Assembly: GCF_023016285.1 (NCBI RefSeq)
Contig: NZ_CP095413.1
Coordinates: 2,976,001-3,040,000, forward strand
From: Muricauda sp. SCSIO 64092
Lineage (GTDB): Bacteria; Bacteroidota; Bacteroidia; Flavobacteriales; Flavobacteriaceae
Length of the DNA stretch: 64,000 nt
Reading direction: 5' to 3'
The position numbers were made by a program, and so were the translations under genes. Below, piece after piece: positions 56,991 through 64,000 of this stretch; position 1 is the stretch's first letter; each line of letters opens with the position of its first letter. The notes below the pieces were generated by a model. The model was not told the DNA's origin and made no database searches. It was given only the letters and a program-made list of their open reading frames with translations.

Positions 56991-57830
56991 ATGGCGAAAT
57001 CAGGCAACGAACGCAATCGTAACTCAAGTGACCGCAAGAGCGGTGGTAACCCACGAAAAAGCTTTTCCAAAAAACCTTCGGAAAAACGAAATTCAAGACA
57101 GGACAGACCTTCAAATCCGGATTTGATCCGTTTGAACAAGTATATCGCCAATGCGGGCATTTGTTCACGAAGGGAAGCCGATACCCTAATTGCCGCGGGA
57201 AATGTGACCGTAAATGGAAAGGTGGTCACCGAAATGGGGTATAAGGTCAAAAAGACGGATGATGTCCGTTTTGATGGGAGAAAGCTCAATCCAGAGAAAA
57301 AGGAATATGTGCTACTTAACAAACCCAAGAACTTTATTACCACTACCCGGGATGAACGGGGCAGGCGGACGGTAATGGAACTGGTAAGCAGTGCTTCCAA
57401 TAATCGCTTGTATCCCGTAGGCCGTTTGGACCGCAATACCACCGGACTTTTGTTGTTTACCAACGATGGTGATCTCGCTAAAAAACTGACCCATCCCAGA
57501 CATGGTGTACGTAAGATCTACCATGTCTTTTTGGAAAAAAATGTGACCATTGCCGATCTTCGAAGGATTAGGGAAGGATTGGAACTTGAAGATGGCAAGA
57601 TTGAGGTCGATGAGGTGGACTATGTCTCCGGTGCGAGTAAAAAGGAGGTTGGAATTGAAATCCATTCCGGTAAGAACCGTATTGTCCGTCGTATTTTTGA
57701 GCATTTGGGCTATGAAGTTTCCAAACTGGACCGCGTCGTTTTTGCCGGACTCACCAAAAAAGACCTCCCTAGGGGCCATTGGCGCTATTTGACCCAACAA
57801 GAGGTCATTAATTTGGGTATGATTCAATGA
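56991..57830 (+). CDS. RsuA/RluB/RluF-family pseudouridine synthase
   Basis: A 279-aa enzyme. A basic, Ser/Lys/Arg-rich tail of about 45 residues precedes an S4 RNA-binding domain (IRLNKYIANAGICSRREADTLI, about 45-66). The catalytic domain has YPVGRLDRNTTGLLLFTNDG with the catalytic Asp (near 147), RHGVRKIYHV and the C-terminal HSGKNRIVRRIFEHLGY. It isomerises a specific uridine in rRNA (23S for RluB/RluF, 16S for RsuA). The tail and S4 domain fit RluB best, but the site is not certain. Confidence 0.9.
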   Translation: MAKSGNERNRNSSDRKSGGNPRKSFSKKPSEKRNSRQDRPSNPDLIRLNKYIANAGICSRREADTLIAAGNVTVNGKVVTEMGYKVKKTDDVRFDGRKLNPEKKEYVLLNKPKNFITTTRDERGRRTVMELVSSASNNRLYPVGRLDRNTTGLLLFTNDGDLAKKLTHPRHGVRKIYHVFLEKNVTIADLRRIREGLELEDGKIEVDEVDYVSGASKKEVGIEIHSGKNRIVRRIFEHLGYEVSKLDRVVFAGLTKKDLPRGHWRYLTQQEVINLGMIQ

Positions 57831-57932
57831 TGTATTGAACGATTAAGCCTATTGATTGAAGTATTCTTCCCTTAAGTGGGGTCATTATTGCATTAGTCGT
57901 TAACTTTACGAATTAACCAATTCATAGACCAC

Positions 57933-60900
57933 ATGGAACTTAGACTGTATTCCAGACCCTTCTTTTGCTTGTTTTTGCTGTTAAGTACAACTTTGATTTC
58001 ACAGGATTTTGAAGCTTTGCAATACCGTACGGTGGGCCCGGAAAGGGGCGGGCGTGTAACTACGATTACCGGTACCGCCATGGTGCCGGGCACCTTTTAT
58101 CTTGGTGCCTCTGGTGGTGGTGTTTGGAAATCTGAAGATTATGGTACTTCCTGGACCAATGTCTCGGATGGCTTTTTCAGTACGCCCTCCATCGGTGCCA
58201 TTCAAGTGGCGACCAATGACCCCAATATTGTTTATGTGGGTACGGGCTCGGATGGCCTCCGCAGTAATGTCATCAGTGGAAAAGGAATATACAAATCCAT
58301 TGATGGCGGTAAAACTTGGAACGCCATTGGTCTTGAAAAAGTAGGTCAGATAGGGGCAGTTGAGATTGACCCAACCAACCACAATATTGTTTGGGTGGCG
58401 GCCATAGGAAATGCTTTTAAGGCCAACCCGGAAAGGGGAATCTACAAGACCGTGGACGGAGGAAAAAATTGGGAAAAAATACTGTTCATATCGGAAAAAG
58501 TAGGATTTTCAGATTTGGAATTGCTCCCTGGTAATCCCAATATCGTCTATGCCGCCGCTTGGAAAGCCGAAAGAAAACCATGGACCATTATCTCCGGTGG
58601 CACCAAGGAAGAGGGAGGCATCTATAAATCCATTAATGGTGGCAAGGATTGGATAAAACTTGAAAAGGGCCTCCCCAAAGGAACCATTGGAAAAATTGAT
58701 TTGGCAGTATCACCGGTTAACTCGAGTATTGTATATGCGGTTATAGAGGCCCCGGAAAAGGAAAGGGGGTTGTATAAATCCGTAGATCAGGGGGAATCGT
58801 TCGAGCAGGTATCGGATGACATAAGATTGGTGAATCGTCCTTTTTATTATACCAATATCGAGTTGCATCCCACCAATCCAGATATCATCTACTCCAATGC
58901 GAATCCACTTATAAAATCTGTCGATGGTGGAAAAACTTGGAAACGAATGCGTGTTCCCCATGGTGACAACCATGATATTTGGATTAACCCCAATAACCCC
59001 GAATTGTTGATTCAAGCGAATGATGGCGGGGCAAATGTTAGTTTTAATGGGGGTAAGACCTGGTCAACACAATTCAATCAACCCACGGCGGAATTGTACC
59101 AGGTCGAAGTTGATGATCAGTATCCCTATTGGCTATATGCGGGTCAGCAAGACAATTATTCCACGATTGCGGTACCAAGTTTTCCTCCATATGCCATTCA
59201 GGATCCAGGTAGGGGTTGGATTATCAATACAGGGGGTTGTGAGACAGGCCCGGCTGTTCCAAAACCCGGTGATCACAATACCGTTTATGCCAATTGCAAA
59301 GGTAGATTTGGAGTGTTCAATAAGCTTACGGGTGTCGAAAAAAGTTATTATGTAGGCGCCTCGAATATCTACGGACATAACCCTAAGGACCTCAAATACC
59401 GTTTTCAACGTGTAGCTCCTGTTCATGTATCCCCCCATAATCCGGATGTGGTCTATCATGGCTCGCAATACCTGCATAAAACGGACTCCGATGGTGTGGA
59501 ATGGGAAACCATTTCCCCCGACCTGACCGCTTTTGAAGCGGACAAACAGGTTATTTCAGGAAGCCCGATCACCCGTGATATCACGGGAGAGGAATATTAC
59601 AGCACTTTATATTCCATCCGTGAATCCAAGTTAAAGGAAGGGCTTATATGGACGGGCTCCAATGATGGTGTGGTCTCGGTCACAAAAGATGGTGGCAAGA
59701 CCTGGGAAAACGTAACCCCTAAAAAACTGCCCAAAGGCGGTAGGGTAGAATCCGTGGAGCCGTCCCAGCATGATATGGCCACGGCCTATATTGCGGTGGA
59801 CAGGCATTTGTTGGGCGATGGGAAACCTTATTTTTATAAGACCGAGGATTATGGCCGTAGTTGGAGGTTGTTGAGTACGGAGTCCAATGGAATACCGGCA
59901 GATCATAACGCAAGGGTATTGCGGGAAGATCCCATAAAAAAAGGCCTTTTGTATGCCGGAACGGAATTTGGAATGTTCGTTTCCTTTGATGATGGCCTAT
60001 CATGGAAATCCTTTCAGCAAAATCTTCCGGTTACCCCCATAACCGATCTTAAAATATTTCGCGGCGATTTGATTATCAGTACCATGGGACGGGGGTTTTG
60101 GATTCTGGACAATATTACTTCCTTACGACAGGATGCTTTCGTGAATTTGAAAGGGGAACCCCATTTATTTCAACCGGATAGGACCATTAGGTATCGCTAT
60201 CCCAAAATCAGGGATAATGGGGCATTTCCCAAATACCCCAGAACCAGCGTATATGTGGATTACTATTTGCCCAAAAAGGCAAAAGAAGGGTTGAAGTTGG
60301 AAATCCTAAACTCCAAAAACGAATCGGTGGTCACCATTTTCAGTGATAGTACCTCCTTAAAATCCAAAGTGGAAGAAGTGGAAGACATGAATCTAAGCCA
60401 AACCTTCCGTTATGTTACCAAAAAATTGGAAAATAAAAAGGGGCTTAACCGTTTTGCCTGGGATTTGCGTCAGAAAGGGGCTTGGCACAAAGAGGGGGAA
60501 AAACGGTATAAAAATGGACCAATGGTACCTCCAGGGAAGTATACGGTGAACCTAAGTATTGGTGGACAAAAGTTGCAACAGTCTTTCGATATTGTGATGG
60601 ACCCACGTGTTAAAGAAGAAGGAATATCCCAGGCAACAATTGAAAAACAATTGGCCATGCAAATTCAAGTAATGGATTTATTGTCCAAAGCGCGAAAGCT
60701 ACAGGAGTCATTGGAAAAGGAACATAAATCCTTAAAGGAAAAAAAAGGTCAAAAAAAGCGTTTGGATCAAATTGATGCTGTCTTAACGAAATTGAAAAAT
60801 AATGAGGGGGCCTACCCGCAACCCATGTTAGCGGCCCAAATTTCCTATTTGTACAATATGATAAGCCAAGCAGACCAGGTTTTGGGAAAGGATGCCACCG

Positions 60901-60959
60901 ATCGTTATAATGAATTGGTACTGCTTTTTGAAACCATTAACAAAGAAGCTGGGATGTAG
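57933..60959 (+). CDS. Secreted BNR/Asp-box (sortilin-like) beta-propeller protein
   Basis: A 1008-aa protein with a signal peptide (FFCLFLLLSTTLISQ). I count about ten Asp-box repeats of the S/T-x-D-x-G-x-[ST]-W kind, such as GIYKSIDGGKTWNAI, GIYKTVDGGKNWEKI, FYKTEDYGRSWRLL and FVSFDDGLSWKSF, giving one or two large propellers (VPS10/sortilin type) over residues of about 25-720. The C-terminal part adds a beta domain and a coiled coil (about 900-960, LEKEHKSLKEKKGQKKRLDQ). No hydrolase triad is apparent, so the common glycosyl hydrolase label is not supported. It lacks a T9SS sorting domain. The gene is monocistronic. Confidence 0.82.
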   Translation: MELRLYSRPFFCLFLLLSTTLISQDFEALQYRTVGPERGGRVTTITGTAMVPGTFYLGASGGGVWKSEDYGTSWTNVSDGFFSTPSIGAIQVATNDPNIVYVGTGSDGLRSNVISGKGIYKSIDGGKTWNAIGLEKVGQIGAVEIDPTNHNIVWVAAIGNAFKANPERGIYKTVDGGKNWEKILFISEKVGFSDLELLPGNPNIVYAAAWKAERKPWTIISGGTKEEGGIYKSINGGKDWIKLEKGLPKGTIGKIDLAVSPVNSSIVYAVIEAPEKERGLYKSVDQGESFEQVSDDIRLVNRPFYYTNIELHPTNPDIIYSNANPLIKSVDGGKTWKRMRVPHGDNHDIWINPNNPELLIQANDGGANVSFNGGKTWSTQFNQPTAELYQVEVDDQYPYWLYAGQQDNYSTIAVPSFPPYAIQDPGRGWIINTGGCETGPAVPKPGDHNTVYANCKGRFGVFNKLTGVEKSYYVGASNIYGHNPKDLKYRFQRVAPVHVSPHNPDVVYHGSQYLHKTDSDGVEWETISPDLTAFEADKQVISGSPITRDITGEEYYSTLYSIRESKLKEGLIWTGSNDGVVSVTKDGGKTWENVTPKKLPKGGRVESVEPSQHDMATAYIAVDRHLLGDGKPYFYKTEDYGRSWRLLSTESNGIPADHNARVLREDPIKKGLLYAGTEFGMFVSFDDGLSWKSFQQNLPVTPITDLKIFRGDLIISTMGRGFWILDNITSLRQDAFVNLKGEPHLFQPDRTIRYRYPKIRDNGAFPKYPRTSVYVDYYLPKKAKEGLKLEILNSKNESVVTIFSDSTSLKSKVEEVEDMNLSQTFRYVTKKLENKKGLNRFAWDLRQKGAWHKEGEKRYKNGPMVPPGKYTVNLSIGGQKLQQSFDIVMDPRVKEEGISQATIEKQLAMQIQVMDLLSKARKLQESLEKEHKSLKEKKGQKKRLDQIDAVLTKLKNNEGAYPQPMLAAQISYLYNMISQADQVLGKDATDRYNELVLLFETINKEAGM

Positions 60960-61007
60960 CCAATGGAACCGGATACGGCAATGGATCATTGAGAAAATAG
61001 AGCGGTT

Positions 61008-62117
61008 TTATATGGATTCAGCTTGTCTGGTATCCTCGGCCGTCACGTTTGTATTCTTTCCCTGCCAAATAGTGGCCAGCGATGAACCGGAAATGTTCAT
61101 TAGGGGGCCAAAAACGGCCGGTGCCAAACCCATGGTGGCGAGTCGCCCCATCTCCAGGGCAATACCTGAAGCCAGCCCTGAATTTTGCATGCCAACTTCA
61201 AAGGCCACCGTCCGGGAGGATTTCTCATCAAGGCCAACCAATTTGCTTCCATAATAACCCAAGAGGTAACCGGAAAAATTATGGACCAATACGACCATGA
61301 TCAGTATCATGCCAATGGACAAGAGGGAATCCCTTCCAGAAGCGGTAATAATGGTAACAATAATTGCAATGGCTGCCATTGAGATTTTTGGCATCGCGCT
61401 ATCCAACCATTTAAACTTGCCGTGGGCGAAGTGATTGAATATAAGACCGGCCAATATGGGAAGGATCACAATTTTGATGATGCTCCAGAACATTTCCAGA
61501 AAGTCGATTGGAACAAGTTCGTTTGCCAGAAGTTTCATGAAAAAAGGGGTTAGGAGTGGGGACAATAAGGTGGATACCGCGGTCAGGGTCAGGGAAAGGG
61601 CCAAATTGGCCCCAGAAATATAGGCCATTACATTGGAAGCCAGACCACCTGGGGAGCAACCCACAAGAATAATACCTGCGGCAATTTCCGGAGGGAGTCC
61701 GGAGAGTCTTGCCAATCCAAACCCGATAAAGGGCATAACGGTAAATTGGGCAATGAGGCCTACGATTACCCCCTTGGGCATTTTGATTACCCCCACAAAA
61801 TCAGTAATGCCCATGGAAGTGCCCATGCCGAACATAATGATGATGAGCAGGGGGACAATCAACCGACTTAATTTGAAGGAACCTATTTCCAAAAAGAATT
61901 GGGGATAGAACATAGCGGCGGCAACGGCGGCAAAAATCAGTAAGGTGAAGGAGAACCCCTTCAATTTTTTGGTTCCATTAACGGCCAATGCCAAAGCGGA
62001 AAAAAAAGTGATTACGGCCGGTGCCAAATAATCATACATTCCCAGATACCAAAACAGTAGAATGCCAAGTGCCGAGAATGCAGCTACTGTCGCTGCCCAT
62101 TTTCCGATTAAGTTCAT
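61008..62117 (-). CDS. Bile acid:sodium symporter (BASS) family transporter
   Basis: A 369-aa inner-membrane protein with about ten hydrophobic segments. The family core is clear: MGMGTSMGITDFVGVIKMPKG, PFIGFGLARLSGLPPEIAAGI, GCSPGGLASNVMAYISGAN (crossover helix) and VAFEVGMQNSGLASGIA (second crossover). It has an N-terminal extension of about 60 residues with two extra helices. BASS proteins take up organic anions such as bile acids, pantothenate or 2-keto acids with Na. It is 52 bp downstream of kdgK on the same strand, so uptake of a keto acid or uronate-derived acid is a reasonable inference. Confidence 0.9.
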   Translation of the reverse strand: MNLIGKWAATVAAFSALGILLFWYLGMYDYLAPAVITFFSALALAVNGTKKLKGFSFTLLIFAAVAAAMFYPQFFLEIGSFKLSRLIVPLLIIIMFGMGTSMGITDFVGVIKMPKGVIVGLIAQFTVMPFIGFGLARLSGLPPEIAAGIILVGCSPGGLASNVMAYISGANLALSLTLTAVSTLLSPLLTPFFMKLLANELVPIDFLEMFWSIIKIVILPILAGLIFNHFAHGKFKWLDSAMPKISMAAIAIIVTIITASGRDSLLSIGMILIMVVLVHNFSGYLLGYYGSKLVGLDEKSSRTVAFEVGMQNSGLASGIALEMGRLATMGLAPAVFGPLMNISGSSLATIWQGKNTNVTAEDTRQAESI

Positions 62118-62169
62118 TTTAAGTTTTTATGATTGGATACTATTTGTATTTCAAGTTGGCTTTAAAAGC

Positions 62170-63174
62170 TTATCTCTTAATTGCTCCGGAGGTGTCCCCA
62201 TGCATTAAACTTACCACATTTTCCAAAGACACCATATTTACATCACCGGGAACGGTATGCTTTAGCGCACAAGCGGCCGAAGCAAAATTCAACGCCTGGA
62301 TGTCATCATCATAATGCAATAATCCGTAGATCAGGCCTGAGGCAAAAGCATCCCCGGTGCCAACGCGATCAATGACATGGGTAATATTCAGCATTTCGGT
62401 CTTGATATACTCCTGACCGTTCCACATTTTTCCCTGTATTTGTTGATGGGAGGCACTTATGGATTTCCTGGTTTTCCCAACCACTTTCTTAATTTTGGGA
62501 AAGGTTTCCATGAGGAGCTTAGCGGAATTCCGAAATTTTCCCCCCGATTCACCAAGGCCAAACATTTCTTGGATACCACGGCGACTGGTAATTACAATAT
62601 CACAGTTTTGTACCAGTTCTGGCATCACCTCTTGCATGGTTTCCCCATATTTCCACATGTTGCTACGGGAATTAATATCCCCCGAAACAGGTATTCCCAT
62701 GTGATTTGCCGTTTTAATGGCATCCAAGCAGCACATTTTGGCCCCTTCTGAAATGGCTGGGGTAATGCCCGTCCAATGGAACCAATCGGCGTCTTTGAGT
62801 ACATGTGCCCAATTGACCATTGACGGTTCTATTAAGGAAAAGGAAGAGCCTTCCCGTTCATAAATAACCTCACTGGGCCTGTGTACGGCACCTTTTTCCA
62901 AAAAATACTTGCCCAACATATTCCCACCGTAAAAAACATGCTCGGTGCTTAACCAGTGCTGACGTAAAAATTGGGTAGCCGCCCTACCCAGGGCATTATC
63001 GGGAAAACGTGTTACGTGGGCTGCTTTAATACCCAAGTAGGCCAATGAAATGGCGACGTTTGCTTCGCCACCCCCATAAACCAGTTCAAAAGAAGTAGCC
63101 TGTGAAAATTTGGAATAGCCGGGTGGGGACAGACGCATCATTACCTCACCAAATGTGATTACTTTTTTAGCCAT
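62170..63174 (-). CDS. kdgK: PfkB-family sugar kinase, probable 2-dehydro-3-deoxygluconokinase
   Basis: A 334-aa ribokinase-like enzyme. It begins VITFGEVMMRLSPPGYSKF and has VYGGGEANVAISLAYLG, the KdgK-type block GDINSRSNMWKYGE, and the C-terminal anion hole DRVGTGDAFASGLIYG with the catalytic Asp. These fit KdgK, which phosphorylates 2-keto-3-deoxygluconate from uronate breakdown to KDPG. The KDPG aldolase gene (eda) is not in the window. It is 19 bp downstream of the RraA-family gene, indicating one operon. Confidence 0.88.
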   Translation of the reverse strand: MAKKVITFGEVMMRLSPPGYSKFSQATSFELVYGGGEANVAISLAYLGIKAAHVTRFPDNALGRAATQFLRQHWLSTEHVFYGGNMLGKYFLEKGAVHRPSEVIYEREGSSFSLIEPSMVNWAHVLKDADWFHWTGITPAISEGAKMCCLDAIKTANHMGIPVSGDINSRSNMWKYGETMQEVMPELVQNCDIVITSRRGIQEMFGLGESGGKFRNSAKLLMETFPKIKKVVGKTRKSISASHQQIQGKMWNGQEYIKTEMLNITHVIDRVGTGDAFASGLIYGLLHYDDDIQALNFASAACALKHTVPGDVNMVSLENVVSLMHGDTSGAIKR

Positions 63175-63193
63175 ACTGTGTCTTTCATAAAAT

Positions 63194-63913
63194 TTAGGGG
63201 ACTTTCGTTGTATTGTTCTTTTCCCATGCCTCGAATTCCTTTAAAATTTGTGGATCGGTGGGTGGATAGAGACCAAGGATTGATTGTCCTTCATTGATTT
63301 TTTCCAGTACAAATTCTTCAAACAAGGTCATTTGAAGGCATTCGTCCGCAACCTCATCTGCAATAGATGCCGGAATCACCACTACACCATCCGCATCACC
63401 AACAATGTAATCCCCGGGAAAAACGGCCACATCACCACAGCCTATGGGTTCATTGATCGCAATGGCCTGGTGCAGTGTCAGGTTTGTTGGAGCGGACGGC
63501 CTTTGGTGGAAGGAAGGGAAGTCAAGCGCTGCGATTTCCCCGGAGTCCCGAAATCCACCATCGGTTACTACACCAGCTGCCCCCCTTTTCATCAGTCTGG
63601 TAATAAGAATGGACCCTGCCGAAGCTGCTCGGGCGTCTTTTCTACTATCGATGACCAGTACCCCATTTTTGGGGCATTGCTCAATGGCCACCCGCTGTGG
63701 GTGTTCGGGATCTTTAAATACCGCAATGGGATTAAGGTCTTCCCTGGCAGGAATGTACCGTAAGGTAAAAGCCTCCCCAACCATTTTTTTTGATGTCAAT
63801 GGACGCACATTTTGCATGCATTGATTGCGTAACCCTTTTTTAAAAAGACAGGTGGCGATTGTGGCTGTGCTGATGTGCTTAAACTTTTCTGGAGTGGATA
63901 AGGTGTTTGCCAT
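63194..63913 (-). CDS. RraA-family protein (HMG/CHA aldolase-like)
   Basis: A 239-aa protein from ATG 63913; the frame from 63985 adds 24 residues upstream of any family similarity and runs through the promoter. It shows the RraA/aldolase core: YIVGDADGVVVIP near the C-terminus, SAGSILITRLMKRGAAGVVTDGGFRD (the metal- and substrate-binding Gly-x-x-Arg-Asp) and VLVIDSRKDARAA. The family includes RNase E inhibitors and class II pyruvate aldolases such as 4-hydroxy-4-methyl-2-oxoglutarate aldolase. Because it is the first gene of an operon with kdgK, a sugar-acid dehydratase/aldolase-like role is more likely than RNase control; this is inference. Confidence 0.85.
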   Translation of the reverse strand: MANTLSTPEKFKHISTATIATCLFKKGLRNQCMQNVRPLTSKKMVGEAFTLRYIPAREDLNPIAVFKDPEHPQRVAIEQCPKNGVLVIDSRKDARAASAGSILITRLMKRGAAGVVTDGGFRDSGEIAALDFPSFHQRPSAPTNLTLHQAIAINEPIGCGDVAVFPGDYIVGDADGVVVIPASIADEVADECLQMTLFEEFVLEKINEGQSILGLYPPTDPQILKEFEAWEKNNTTKVP

Positions 63914-63974
63914 GTATTTTGAACTTGTAAAATGGAATGCAGGTAATTTTGGTGTTAAATTTTTGCCAAGTATA

Positions 63975-63992
63975 CAAATATACATATATTTG
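63975..63992. promoter_or_regulatory. Perfect palindrome containing the -7 box of the RraA-kdgK operon
   Basis: CAAATATA-CA-TATATTTG, a perfect 8-bp-arm palindrome 62 bp before the start codon at 63913. Read on the minus strand, the left arm is TATATTTG, a good TAnnTTTG -7 box. The -33 element would lie at or beyond the window edge. Confidence 0.45.
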
Positions 63993-64000
63993 GTAAACCA
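63991..64000. promoter_or_regulatory. UxuR/ExuR/FadR-like GntR operator core at window edge
   Basis: TGGTAAACCA is a palindrome (TGGT/ACCA) that matches the core of GntR-family uronate regulators (TGGTnnACCA). The flank ATT on the left fits the extended consensus; the right flank is cut off by the window. Its position upstream of the kdgK operon -7 box supports regulation by a uronate-responsive repressor. Confidence 0.45.

Noticed and set aside
57823..57839. TTCAAT/ATTGAA inverted repeat at the end of the pseudouridine synthase gene
   Set aside because: Short stem overlapping the stop codon, without a T tract; not a convincing terminator.
57933..60959. Annotation as glycosyl hydrolase
   Set aside because: Asp-boxes alone are structural; no catalytic Asp/Glu/Tyr arrangement of sialidases or GH74 could be identified.

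Overview
The window looks like a chromosomal segment of a marine Flavobacteriaceae bacterium (Bacteroidota). Supporting signs are two SusC/SusD pairs, SusE/F-type lipoproteins, a type IX secretion (T9SS) C-terminal sorting domain, many SPII lipoprotein signals, and -7 boxes of the Bacteroidota form TAnnTTTG. Mevalonate-pathway genes are also present, as is usual in flavobacteria. I saw no rRNA, tRNA, CRISPR array, insertion sequence or phage gene. Gene density is high, with many 4-bp ATGA or TAATG overlaps.

Layout. (1) 1-8.9 kb: the 3' end of a class V aminotransferase; an LpxH-like metallophosphoesterase; a 790-aa GAF-type protein of unknown role; an HD phosphohydrolase fused to a Pycsar-effector-like membrane domain; and a 1233-aa phosphoesterase / kinase-like / outer-membrane-barrel fusion. 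(2) 8.9-25.3 kb: an accessory island on the minus strand. It has a LacI regulator (plus strand) divergent from susC-susD with a strong terminator, then a second minus-strand operon of two tandem 14-repeat FG-GAP/ASPIC lipoproteins, a vanadium haloperoxidase/PAP2-fold lipoprotein, a GyrI-like protein and a beta-propeller-like lipoprotein. There is no glycoside hydrolase in it. (3) 25.4-44.5 kb: a complete alpha-glucan utilisation locus. The minus strand carries susC-susD-susE-susF-like, a terminator, a T9SS-exported GH13 amylase and an Fn3 lipoprotein. The plus strand carries a second LacI, a GH65 phosphorylase, a SusA-type GH13 and a GH13 lipoprotein. (4) 44.5-48.8 kb: a glycerophosphodiesterase lipoprotein and an HI0933-type flavoprotein, convergent with glpK-glpF. 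(5) 48.9-54 kb: DUF1697, TspO, then the mevalonate operon mvaD-mvaK-ubiA-like-nitrilase. (6) 54-61 kb: an S9 peptidase, an RsuA/RluB pseudouridine synthase and a BNR/sortilin-like secreted protein. (7) 61-64 kb: a minus-strand operon RraA-family protein, KdgK and BASS symporter that looks like uronate/KDG catabolism, with an ExuR/UxuR-like half palindrome at the window edge.

Working model of the glucan locus: SusD and SusE/F capture glucans at the surface and the T9SS amylase cuts them. SusC imports the oligosaccharides, and the periplasmic and lipoprotein GH13 enzymes trim them. GH65 phosphorolyses maltose in the cytoplasm. The beta-phosphoglucomutase and inner-membrane maltose transporter usually found in such loci are not in the window. 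The two LacI regulators have identical recognition helices, so cross-regulation of the two islands is plausible.

The best candidates for something not well described are the CAZyme-free SusCD/FG-GAP/haloperoxidase island, the HD-PycTM fusion and the phosphoesterase-kinase-like-barrel fusion.
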